A stretch of 64,000 bases of DNA. It comes from Bombyx mori (lineage: Eukaryota > Arthropoda > Insecta > Lepidoptera > Bombycidae). Shown here one piece after another: positions 41,734-51,638 of the stretch; the first letter of the stretch is position 1, and each line of letters opens with the position of its first letter. The DNA lies in contig NC_085117.1 in assembly GCF_030269925.1 (NCBI RefSeq), positions 4,438,501 to 4,502,500 of the forward strand. Direction: 5' to 3'. A model generated the notes under the pieces. It was given only the letters and a program-made list of their open reading frames with translations. It made no database searches and was not told the DNA's origin. The translations under genes and the position numbers were made by a program.

Positions 41734-44472
41734 GGCTGTACACGTGGTAAACACGTGACAGCAGCCTCGTCGGATGGACGGTCCTCGAGGACCGTCAAGC
41801 CTAGCAGGTACCTTCGGGTGGGGCCTAGCGATACCTGCGGGCGAACCCCGCGTGGTCGGGTTTGCAGCCCGGCCACAGAGGGTTATACTGTTGCAAAAAA
41901 GTTTATTAAAGGAAATAGACCTGAAGCCTCTGGCCTCCCGCTGGAGTCAGAGAGGACAGGCGATAACCCGACTGTGCGGGGTTCCGCCGGCGCAGATCCT
42001 GTGGGTCAGGATGCGCCTGGTTGGACCTGCCAGTTCTGCGAACGATCCTTTTCGACCAACAGGGGTTTGGGTGTCCACAAGCGTAGAGCCCACCCTGTTG
42101 AGACTAATACGGATGCCGCTCCGATGATGGTGAAGCGGCGGTGGCATGGCGAGGAAGTCGACCTCCTCGCTCGCACCGAGGCCAGGTTGCTCGCTGAGCG
42201 GGGTCAGTGCTCGGGTGGAGACCTCTTTGGCGAGCTTCCAGGGTTTGGAAGAACTCTGGAAGCGATTAAGGGACAACGGCGGAGGGAGCCTTATCGGGAA
42301 TTGGTGCAAGCGCACCTTGCCCGATCTGGTTCCCAGCCGGGTCCCTCGTCAGGGGGGTGCTCGGCCGAGCCTGACTTCCGGCGGGCTTCTGGAGCTGAGG
42401 AAGCGGGCGAGGAACGATGCGCCGAAGACGCCGCTGCCTATGATCCATCCGCAGTCGGTCAGATGTCGCCCGATGCCGCTCGGGTTCTCTCCGAACTCCT
42501 TGAGGGTGCGGGGAGAAGACGAGCGTGCAGGGCTATGAGACCCAAGACTGCAGGGCGGCGAAACGATTTGCACGATGATCGGACAGCTAGTGCCCACAAA
42601 ACCAAAAGACAAAAGCGCAGAGCGGAGTACGCGCGTGTGCAGGAACTATACAAGAAGTGTCGCAGCAGAGCAGCAGCTGAAGTGATCGATGGCGCGTGTG
42701 GACCCCCAGTGTGGACGGTACTCTGGAGAATTCCGCAGTACTGGACGCGGTGCTTGGGGATAGCAGGAAGAAGCTGCGGGCGGGAATGTCACGTGGCGGT
42801 GCTAGACTTCGCTAAGGCATTCGACACTGTGTCTCACGAGGCACTTGTCGAATTGCTGAGGTTGAGGGGCATGCCCGTACAGTTCTGCGGCTACATTGCT
42901 CACCTATACGATACGGCGTCCACCACCTTAGCCGTGAACAATGAAATGAGCAGCCCTGTGAAAGTGGGACGAGGGGTTCGTCAAGGGGACCCTCTGTCGC
43001 CGATACTCTTCAACGTGGTGATGGACCTCATCCTGGCTTCCCTGCCGGAGAGGGTCGGGTATAGGTTGGAGATGGAACTCGTGTCCGCCCTGGCCTATGC
43101 TGACGACCTAGTCCTGCTTGCGGGGTCGAAGGTAGGGATGCAGGAGTCCATCTCTGCTGTGGACTGTGTCGGTAGGCAGATGGGCCTACGCCTGAATTGC
43201 AGGAAGAGCGCGGTTCTCTCTATGATACCGGATGGCCACCGCAAGAAGCATCACTACCTGACTGAGCGAACCTTCAATATTGGAGGTAAGCTGCTCAGGC
43301 AGGTGAGTTGTGTTGAGCGGTGGCGATATCTTGGTGTCGATTTTGAGGCCTCTGGATGCGTGACATTAGAGCATAGTATCAGTAGTGCTCTGAATAACAT
43401 CTCAAGGGCACCTCTCAAACCCCAACAGAGGTTGGAGATTTTGAGAGCTCATCTGATTCCGAGGTTCCAGCACGGTTTCGTGCTTGGAAACATCTCGGAT
43501 GACAGATTGAGAATGCTCGATGTCCAAATCCGGAAAGCAGTCGGACAGTGGCTTAGGCTACCGGCGGATGTGTCCAAGGCATACTATCACGCCGCAGTTC
43601 AGGACGGCGGCTTAGCGATCCCATCGGTGCGAGCGACCATCCCGGACCTCATTGTGAGGCGTTTCGGGGGGCTCGACTCGTCACCATGGTCAGTGGCAAG
43701 AGCCACCGCCAAATCTGAAAAGATTCGTAAGAAACTGCGGTGGGCCTGGAAACAGCTCCACAGGTTCAGCCGTGTTGACTCCACAACGCAACGACCATCA
43801 GTGCGCTTGTTTTGGCGAGAAAATCTGCACGCATCTGTTGATGGACGCGAACTTCGCGAATCCACACGCACCCCGACATCCACAAAGTGGATTAGGGAGC
43901 GATGCGCGCAGATAACCGGACGGGACTTCGTGCAGTTCGTGCACACTCATATCAACGCCCTCCCATCCCGCATTCGCGGATCGAGAGGGCGTAGAGGTGG
44001 GGGTGAGTCTTCGTTGACCTGCCGTGCTGGTTGCAAGGTTAGGGAGACGACGGCTCACATCCTACAACAGTGTCACAGAACACACGGCGGCCGGATTCTA
44101 CGACACAACAAGATTGTATCTTTCGTGGCGAAAGCTATGGAAGAGAACAAGTGGACGGTTGAGCTGGAGCCTAGGCTACGAACCTCGGTTGGTCTCCGTA
44201 AGCCGGATATTATCGCCAGGGATGGTGTCGGAGTGATCGTGGACGTGCAGGTGATCTCGGGCCAGCGATCGCTTGACGAGCTCCACCGTGAGAAACGTAA
44301 TAAATACGGGAATCACGGGGAGCTGGTTGAGTTGGTCGCAGGTAGACTAGGACTTCCGAAAGCTGAGTGCGTGCGAGCCACTTCGTGTACTGTATCTTGG
44401 AGGGGAGTTTGGAGCCTGGCTTCTTATAAGGAGTTAAGGTCCATAATCGGGCTTCGGGAACCGACACTATAA
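41701..44472 (+). pseudogene. R2 protein (Zn finger, Myb, RT, endonuclease), internally deleted
   Basis: ATG at 41701 is chosen because MMSLMGRCNPDGCTRG matches the remembered R2 start. A frame detour occurs at about 41770-41860. In order the ORF has a C2H2 finger CQFCERSFSTNRGLGVHKRR, a Myb-like RRWHGEEVDLLART, RT motif A VLDFAKAFDTVSHE, motif B RQGDPLSPILF, catalytic AYADDLVLLA, a CCHC knuckle (CRAGCKVRE...CH) and the R2 endonuclease (RKPDIIARDG...VDVQV). About 180 residues are missing near 42702-42713, which removes the early RT (fingers) motifs. A 4-base duplication at about 42776-42783 puts the frame back. TAA at 44470-44472 ends it; the same frame runs another ~30 codons. The RT should be inactive; the endonuclease may fold. 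Confidence 0.9.
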
Positions 44473-44807
44473 ATCGTTCCGATATTGGCGTTGAGAGGAT
44501 CGCACATGAACTGGACCAGGTTCAATCAGATGACGTCCGTCATGGGGGGCGGCGTTGGTTGAGCCTTGCACAGTTGTCCAGCGGTAAGGGTGTAGATCAG
44601 GCCCGTCTGTTTCTCCCCCGGAGCTCGCTCCCTTGGCTTCCCTTATATTTAACATCAGAAACAGACATTAAACATCTACTGATCCAATTTCGCCGGCGTA
44701 CGGCCACGATCGGGAGGGTGGGAATCTCGGGGGTCTTCCGATCCTAATCCATGATGATTACGACCACAGTCACTAAAGACGATGGCATGATGATCCGGCG
44801 ATGAAAA
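44473..44807 (+). other. R2 3' end and untranslated region
   Basis: The same frame stays open to a TGA near 44563. About 245 bases to GATGAAAA follow. In silkworm R2 this 3' UTR is the RNA structure that the R2 protein recognises; no protein signal is seen. Confidence 0.7.
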
Positions 44808-44865
<58 letters not shown>

Positions 44866-44881
44866 ACTGTCCCTATCTACT
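44808..44881 (+). rRNA. 28S rRNA gene, part 2 (74 bp between R2 and R1)
   Basis: TAGCCAAATGCCTCGTCATC through TGTCCCTATCTACT is conserved 28S. The 74-bp distance between the two insertion points is the known R2-to-R1 spacing. Confidence 0.97.
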
Positions 44882-44969
44882 TTCGTCGTCGGCCTTGGTC
44901 GAGGACAGACGTGTGAATTGTTTTTCCTTTATTTCTTTATTTTCCGTTCATTTTAAGTGTATCGTGTTT

Positions 44970-45340
44970 CTCTTGGTGTATCGGACCCTCTCGCTTCTGC
45001 TTGAGGTTTAAACCATAAGACACTGCGGCCATATTGCTGTGTGAGCGGTGTGGCGAGTGCGAAGGCGGAGCTTAGCTCGACGCGGAGTCGGTCCCTCTCG
45101 CTTCTTCTTGGGTGCCGGTCCATATAGGTCGGCGTCCATATTGGATTGCGTGTGAGACGGCCGATTCGCGTGAGGGCGAACCCGCCATTCAGGACTGTGA
45201 CAGTGACACTAGTGTGCGATAGTGACCTTTTATGATTTGCTGTGGGCGGTAGCCGCCATTTTGAAACAGTGATAGTGACACTTGAGAATGCGACAGTGAC
45301 GTTAGTTTGTGTGCGTGTGTGTATTTCTTATTTGAATTTG
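44970..45340 (+). repeat. Internal duplications in the R1 5' leader
   Basis: A ~110-bp unit with TCGGACCCTCTCGCTTCTGC recurs as TCGGTCCCTCTCGCTTCTTC, each followed by CCATATT...GTGTGAG. A second unit with GTGACAGTGACAC and CGCCATT recurs within 45183-45305. Such leader repeats may carry promoter function. Confidence 0.6.
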
Positions 45341-45374
45341 GCTGTAAGTTTGTTAGTAAATATAATTTGGAATA

Positions 45375-46837
45375 ATGTCGGAGGAGGAGAGGGGGCTATT
45401 TTCCCCTCGGGTCTCTTTGGCGCGCTCGCCGCCTAGGGGACTGACTGCACCTCCACCGGCGCCTATGCCGCCGCCGGCCCCCCGGGGGGCTAAAGCGGGG
45501 GCAACTGTGAGTGCCAAAGGCCGGAGGACCGGCCTGCATATTCCAGTTGCTCCTGGACTGTCGTCCTCGGCGCCTGTCACCCCGGCTGACCCAGTGGCTG
45601 GTGTCCCTGATTTCCCCATTCCTGTAGCGTCAGGGGCTCCGACTGGACCCCTTGATGTAGCAGCGCAGGGGAGGCTGGAGCTGCTCGAGCAGGCAAACCG
45701 AGCGGTGCGTGGGATAATGTCGGTGGCGACGGCGGCATCCAAACTCAACAAGTCGGAGGTCAATGTGATCTCCGAATTTGGTCGCGATATCCTGGCCGTA
45801 GTTGGGGCCCTCGGGATCCAGCTCTCAGAAAAGGAGCTGGTGGTCGAAAGGCTCCGCTCGGCAGAGGCCTCTGCACGGCGTGACGCCTTGGTACCTTCGA
45901 TGGCTGCTGGTGCGGCGGCCGGGTCTGGGACTGGGCCTGCGACTTTTGCCACTGTCCTCAAGACGGGCCCTGGTGGGGTCCCGAGGTCCATTGGGGCCTC
46001 TCAGGGGCCTTCCTTGGCATTTTACCCGTCCGAGGGCAATGCAGAACTGAAGACAGCGGAGGACACAAAGAAGGAGGTGAAAAAGGCCATTGACCCTAAG
46101 TCAATGGCAATTGGAATACGGAGCGTAAGGAAGGTCGGGAATGCGGGGGTAGTGGTGCAGACCACGTCCCCCGCGGCTGCAGTTAAGCTGAGAAATGCGG
46201 CCCCGCCATCACTAAGAGTCACCGAACCCAGGCGCCGACAGCCCTTAGTGGCTGTCAATGGTGTGGAGGGTGACCCCTCCTTCGAGGAGGTAATTGAGTG
46301 CCTGGCTAGCCAGAACCTTGACCCGGAGGAGTGGCCCCTCACTAGGATTCGAGCGGAGCTCACGGGGGCGTTCAAAAAGGGGAGGCGACAGTCCAACAAC
46401 ACTACTGTGGTGTTCAACGCCTCCCCTCGCATCAGGGACGCCCTCGTGAAGCTTGGCAGAGTGTATGTGTGTGTGTATCACGGGTCCAGTTAAACGTGGC
46501 GTGATTGTTAGTAAAATATAATATATAATATATAAATATATATGTGGGGTGGGTCGCCTGTGAGGTCACGGACTTTGTCCGGGTGACCTGCTGCAATAAA
46601 TGTCAGCAATATGGTCACCCGGAGAAGTTTTGCCGGGCCAAGGAGGCCACCTGTGGCCGATGTGGCCGATGTGGAGAGGATGGCCACCGAACGGAGGCCT
46701 GTAAGGCAGCCTCCACGTGCTGTGCGACCTGCCGGCGATTCCGTCGCGAGGCTATGCACCCGACGGCCTCGCGCGACTGTCCGGCGCGCCGGCATGCGGA
46801 GGAGCGCTTCCTAAATCAGGTCGAGTATGGATATTAG
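45375..46837 (+). pseudogene. R1 ORF1 (Gag-like), split by a 77-bp insertion
   Basis: The ATG at 45375 starts MSEEERGLFSPRVSLARSPP. A proline/alanine-rich N-terminal part and a leucine-rich coiled segment (LEQANRAVRG...) are followed by the RNA-binding core up to VKLGRVYV. At 46470-46546 a 77-bp AT-rich insert, bounded by TATGTG on both sides, adds a stop (46491-46493) and changes frame. Beyond it, the frame from about 46547 carries three CCHC knuckles (CNKCQQYGHPEKFC, CGRCGEDGHRTEAC, CCATCRRFRREAMH) and ends at 46837. The protein would bind R1 RNA; as it stands the knuckles are lost from the main product. Confidence 0.9.
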
Positions 46838-49765
46838 GCCCCGACTTCGTATTGGCCAAATCAATCTGGGTGGTGCAGAGGATGCGACGAGGGAGCTACC
46901 CTCCATTGCACGTGATCTCGGCCTGGATATTGTTCTTGTACAGGAACAATATTCCATGGTCGGGTTCCTAGCCCAATGTGGAGCACACCCCAAGGCGGGT
47001 GTGTATATCCGCAACAGGGGGCTCCCCTGCGCGGTTCTGCAACACCTTAGCAGCACACACATGACGGTAATGCACATTGGGGGGTGGGACTTATATATGG
47101 TGTTTGCGTACTTCCAGTATAGTGACCCTATTGACCCATACCTGCACCGGCTCGGGAATATTCTTGACCGGTTGCGGGGGGCTCGGGTGGTCATCTGCGC
47201 AGACACTAATGCCCACTCGCCATTGTGGCATTCGCTGCCCAGGCACTACGTCGGTCGGGGTCAGGAAGTGGCTGACCGCCGCGCCAAGATGGAGGATTTC
47301 ATTGGGGCGAGGCGGTTGGTCGTCCATAACGCGGAGGGCCACCTGCCGACCTTCTGTACGGCGAACGGAGAATCTTATGTCGATGTCACGCTGTCCACGC
47401 GGGGAGTACGCGTGTCTGAATGGCGCGTAACTGATGAATCATCGAGCGATCACCGGCTCATCGTGTTTGGGGTGGGGGGCGGTACAACAGGGGAGCGGGA
47501 CGAGGACGAGGAGGCGCGGAGCGATTTGAGGCCGTGCGAGCCGTGTGCACTGCGTCGGTACCGGGACCGTGGGGTGGATTGGGACCTCTTCAGATCGCGG
47601 ATCCATGAGCGATTGGGGAGTCTGGACCTCGAGGAACCTGCGGCTGCCCTTTGCGAAAAATTTACCGGGGTTATAGCACGCACCGCTGCAGAATGCTTAG
47701 GATCAGTGAAAGCAGATAGAACTGACAGGGGTTATGAGTGGTGGACCCCGGTACTCGATAAGCTTAGGGTAGCCCAGGGTAAGGCCAGGCGTCGATGGCA
47801 AAAGGCCCGCAGAACAGGGGGTGAGGAAGAGGAGCAGGCTGGGAGAGTCTTCCGCGACCGCAGGCGCGAGTATCGAAGAGCGATGCATGACGCCGAGACC
47901 GCCTTTTACCGGGAGATCGCTGAAGGGGGAAACCGTGACCCGTGGGGACTAGCGTATCGGACGGCGAGTGGTAGGCGACGCGCACCAACCAATGTGGTTA
48001 ACGGGGTGGAGTATGCGGGGCGGTGCTCGGATGATGTGAGTGGGGCCATGTGCACCTTGATGTGGGCGCTGTGTCCGGATGACTATATGTCTCGGGACAC
48101 TCCGTACCATTCACGGGTGCGTATCATGGCCGCGCTCCCCCCATCCGGGCGGGACGCAGACCCGCTGAGCAAAGACTCCCTTCGTGCCATAATTGGCTCA
48201 CTGAGGAATACCGCACCGGGCATCGACGGTTTAACGGCGCGCATTATCAAAAAGGCACTTCCGGCTGCTGAGGCCGAGTTCGCGGCCGTATACGCACGGT
48301 GCGTTGTGGAGGGGACCTTCCCACCGGTGTGGAAGGATGGCCGCCTACTTGTTCTGTCAAAGGGGAATGGCAGGCCCTTAACGGACCCCAAGGCGTATCG
48401 CCCGGTCACCTTGCTGCCGGTCCTGGGAAAGATCCTGGAGAGGGTACTATTGCAGTGTGCTCCTGGCCTCACCCAAAGTATTAGTCCGCGCCAGCACGGG
48501 TTCTCTCCTGGATGCTCGACGGTGACGGCGCTGCAAACTCTGCTGGACGTGTCGCGCGCCTCGGAGCAGAGGTACGTAATGGCCATATTCTTGGACATCA
48601 GTGGCGCTTTCGATAACGCGTGGTGGCCCATGATAATGGTGAAGGCCAAGCGGAACTGTCCGCCCAACATCTATCGGATGCTGACGGACTATTTCCGCGG
48701 ACGCCGTATCGCCGTTGTCGCGGGGGACTGTGCGGAATGGAAGGTGTCCACGATGGGCTGTCCGCAGGGTTCAGTGCTCGGGCCGACGCTCTGGAACGTT
48801 CTGATGGATGACCTGCTCGCCTTGCCGCAGGGGGTAGAGGGAACAGAGATGGTCGCCTATGCCGATGACGTGACGGTACTGGTTAGGGATGACTCACGGG
48901 CGCAGCTTGAGAGGAGAGCGCACGCCGTGCTAGGACTCGCAGAGGGGTGGGCGAGCAGGAATAAGCTCGATTTTGCCCCGGCGAAGTCCCGATGCATAAT
49001 GCTGAGGGGGAAGTTTCAGCGTCCCCCTATAGTCCGGCTTTGCGTGTCTTGTACATGGGCACTTATGTTACAACCCTTACCTATGCGGCGGCCGTATGGT
49101 ACTTGCGGGCTGCTGTGCACGTCGTGCGCAGCGTGCTGCTTAGGACGCAGCGCCCGTCGTTGACACTGCTAACGAAGGCATATCGCTCGTGCAGCACGGC
49201 TGCTTTGCCGGTGTTGGCGGGCGTCCTGCCGGCGGACCTGGAGGTAACTCGTGCTGGACGGAGGATGCGGGAGTGCGGAGGATTGGCGCGGGAGTTGGCG
49301 GCGGAAAGACGACGGCGGATTGACAGTGATGCCTTGGCAATTTGGCAGGACAGGTGGGTGTCTGAGGGTAAGGGGAGGGAACTGTTCAAGTTCTTTCCCG
49401 ATGTTGTGGGCAGGAGGAAGGCAACGTGGATAGAGCCGGATTATCAGACCTCGCAGATCCTCACGGGACACGGGATCTTCAATAAGCGGTTGGCGGATAT
49501 GCGACTGAGGGAGGGGCATGCTTGCGACTGCGGGGCGGTTGAGGAGGACAGGGACCATGTCCTGTGGGAGTGCCCTCTATACGACGAAATCCGGGGCAGG
49601 ATGCTCGATGGAATCTCGCGGTCTGAGGTGGGCCCAGTTTACCACGCGGACCTGGTCAGGGACGAGCATAACTTTCGGCTCTTGCTCGAGTTCGCGCATG
49701 CATGGCACACGGCGCGCACTGCGCGCGAATCACGAGGACTGCCTGGCGACGAAGAATGTGGGTGA
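46827..49765 (+). pseudogene. R1 ORF2 (endonuclease and RT), deleted near the RT end
   Basis: ORF2 starts at the ATG at 46827, overlapping ORF1 by 11 bases. The apurinic-type endonuclease is intact by motif: [43 protein letters not shown] and [10 protein letters not shown]. The RT has [26 protein letters not shown], motif [16 protein letters not shown], motif [16 protein letters not shown] and catalytic [10 protein letters not shown]. After RPPIVR (about 49036) a deletion of roughly 160 bases, not a multiple of three, moves the C-terminal part ([20 protein letters not shown] ... CDCGAVEEDRDHVLWEC) to another frame, which stays open to 49765. Without that shift the protein would be near the family's ~1050 residues. 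Confidence 0.93.
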
Positions 49766-49912
49766 TGTTAGCAGCCCCAGAACGGGGAGAATGCTAGTGG
49801 AGTGAAGGGGACGGTGTTAGTTTGTAGAACCGATCGGTACCTTGGTGCCGTGAAGTTCATGCTTCGGTCCTAATAACCGCAAGGTTGGTGGGACCATGGG
49901 AGGTGGTGGGAA
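49766..49912 (+). other. R1 3' untranslated region
   Basis: Non-coding, ending GGGAGGTGGTGGGAA directly before the second copy of the R1 target site. No poly-A tail, as usual for R1 of silkworm. Confidence 0.75.
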
Positions 49913-49917
49913 TGTCT

Positions 49918-49926
<9 letters not shown>

Positions 49927-49961
<35 letters not shown>

Positions 49962-49968
49962 GAGAATC

Positions 49969-50006
<38 letters not shown>

Positions 50007-50439
50007 TGGCATTGTAAGGAGACATGAGAGGTGTAGCATAAGTGGGAGATCGTTTCGCGCGATCGTCGCTGAAAAACCACTACTTTCATTGTTTCATTAC
50101 TTACTCGGTTGGGCGGAAGCGGTGCGCGGTCGATAATATCGGCGGGCGCACGGTGTTTCGTTCCAAGCGTGCAGAGTGGTGACGTGGCGGAAACGCTCGT
50201 CGCCGTTTAAAACTCCCGCGTGATCCGGTTCGAGGACACTGCCAGGCGGGGAGTTTGACTGGGGCGGTACATCTGTCAAAGAATAACGCAGGTGTCCTAA
50301 GGCCAGCTCAGCGAGGACAGAAACCTCGCGTGGAGCAAAAGGGCAAAAGCTGGCTTGATCCAGATGTTCAGTACGCATAGGGACTGCGAAAGCACGGCCT
50401 ATCGATCCTTTAGTATAAAGAGTTTTTAGCAAGAGGTGC

Positions 50440-50474
<35 letters not shown>

Positions 50475-50497
50475 AGCCAAGCGTTCATAGCGACGTT

Positions 50498-50535
<38 letters not shown>

Positions 50536-50569
50536 CGAAGCAAAATTCGCCAAGCGTTGGATTGTTCAC
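49927..50569 (+). rRNA. 28S rRNA gene, part 3
   Basis: Starts ATCTAGCGAAACCACAGCC and runs through GTTACCACAGGGATAACTGG and TTTTGATCCTTCGATGTCGG to GGATTGTTCAC, all strongly conserved 28S (peptidyl-transferase and sarcin-ricin-side regions). Gypsy element 2 interrupts it after TTCAC. A 111-codon reverse-strand ORF here is chance. Confidence 0.97.
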
Positions 50570-50752
50570 TGTTGGGACACGTAAGCGCTTGCGCATGCAG
50601 TTATTGCATTACACTGCACTAGTTGCCCGGCGCCGGTCTTTATGTAAACACATGTACCATCTTACGGAATAAACGGTGTTTTCATTACTGTGCATTAGTT
50701 CTTTATTACTGAAGTCACAATTGGTAACAACATCTACAGTAGTGATCCAAAA
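50570..50752 (+). repeat. 5' LTR of gypsy element 2 (183 bp)
   Basis: TGTTGGGACACGTAAGCG to GTAGTGATCCAAAA. Contains ACGGAATAAACGG, a likely polyadenylation region. I find no difference from the 3' LTR. Confidence 0.92.
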
Positions 50753-50798
50753 GTGGTGACCCCGACGTGATTTATATGAAACGAAATTGTGATTAATA

Positions 50799-51638
50799 AT
50801 GACGACACCAGGAGTTCCGGCAACTCAACTAGCATTGTCGCAGACTTCAGCGGACATTATGGCGATCTCGCTATCGACACGTATACCAGAATTTTGGACA
50901 GAGCAACCAAGAGCATGGTACATTAGGATCGAGTCTATACTCGCCCCACAGAAACTTGGGGATGAAGTTAAATTCGACATTGTCGTATCGAAATTACCAA
51001 AAGAAGTCATTATTCAACTAACAGATTTTCTAGCTAAGCCACCGGACACAGGAAAATTTCTGGCGCTAAAAACGAAATTATTATCAACATTTGAAGAGTC
51101 CAAAAGTCGACAAATTGAAAGACTCATAGGAGAGATGGAACTAGGAGATCAAAAACCTTCTCAGCTATTGCACCGCATGAGAGAGTTAGCCAGAGATAAA
51201 GTACCGGACGACACCCTGCGAGTGTTATGGCAAGGTCACTTACCTACAACATTGAGGGCAATCCTTACAGTCACTGAAACAAAAGATTTAGACAACCTCG
51301 CCATGATTGCGGATAATGTTGCGGAGGCCACGCGAGTTAACCACATCTCTGAGGTCGTTAATCAGCAAACCTCGAATATGGAACGACCATCAACAAGCGA
51401 CACGTCTTTAATTTTAGCGGAAATAGCAAAATTAAGCGTCAGAATGACTAACATGGAGCAGTCACGATCCAGACAAAACTACTTTGATCGTAACCGTGAT
51501 AGAAGTGGCTCACGATCTTCATCGAGACGCCGTACCCCACAGAACCCCAACTGGTTATGTTACTACCATTACAAGTTCCGTCAGAATGCTCAGAAATGCG
51601 TCCAACCATGTGCATGGAAACCAAGTTCGGAAAACTAG
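50799..51638 (+). CDS. gag of gypsy element 2
   Basis: An uninterrupted 279-codon frame from ATG 50799. It has the capsid-like core ([51 protein letters not shown]), a coiled segment ([19 protein letters not shown]), a basic Arg/Ser stretch and a terminal C-x2-H-type knuckle [18 protein letters not shown]. Gag proteins assemble particles in the cytoplasm and package the RNA. It is the only large gene of this copy without lesions. Pol overlaps its end in the -1 frame, as is common for programmed -1 frameshifting; no slippery site was pinned down. Confidence 0.9.
   Translation: MTTPGVPATQLALSQTSADIMAISLSTRIPEFWTEQPRAWYIRIESILAPQKLGDEVKFDIVVSKLPKEVIIQLTDFLAKPPDTGKFLALKTKLLSTFEESKSRQIERLIGEMELGDQKPSQLLHRMRELARDKVPDDTLRVLWQGHLPTTLRAILTVTETKDLDNLAMIADNVAEATRVNHISEVVNQQTSNMERPSTSDTSLILAEIAKLSVRMTNMEQSRSRQNYFDRNRDRSGSRSSSRRRTPQNPNWLCYYHYKFRQNAQKCVQPCAWKPSSEN

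Larger units (their letters stand above)
41106..44807 (+). mobile_element. R2: R2 retrotransposon in the 28S R2 site (internally deleted)
   Basis: The element lies between ...GACTCTCTTA and TAGCCAAATGCCTCG of 28S, the canonical R2 site. At the 5' junction a few target bases (AAGG region) are lost, which is common. Length is 3702 bp; R2 of silkworm is about 4.2 kb. The difference matches a ~0.5-kb deletion in the RT. The 3' end reads ...CCGGCGATGAAAA. Its 5' leader (41106-41700) has no ORF and contains a near-duplicate of 75-90 bp. R2 5' ends often fold as HDV-like ribozymes; this was not tested here. Confidence 0.97.
44882..49912 (+). mobile_element. R1: R1 retrotransposon in the 28S R1 site (defective)
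   Basis: The element is flanked by the 14-bp R1 target duplication: TGTCCCTATCTACT at 44868-44881 and TGTCTCTATCTACT at 49913-49926, with one C-to-T change in the right copy. The 5' leader (44882-45374) contains two internal duplications. ORF1 and ORF2 follow and overlap. Damage consists of a 77-bp insertion in ORF1 and a frame-changing deletion in ORF2. Sequence and layout fit the silkworm R1. Confidence 0.97.

Noticed and set aside
41301..44467. Reverse-strand ORFs opposite R2 (e.g. 41947-42315, 43599-43946)
   Set aside because: Shadows of the GC-rich R2 coding strand; no domain motifs.
45353..49558. Reverse-strand ORFs opposite R1, including a 212-codon frame at 45353-45991
   Set aside because: Ala/Pro/Ser-rich shadow of R1 ORF1; the forward frame has clear Gag-like and RT features.
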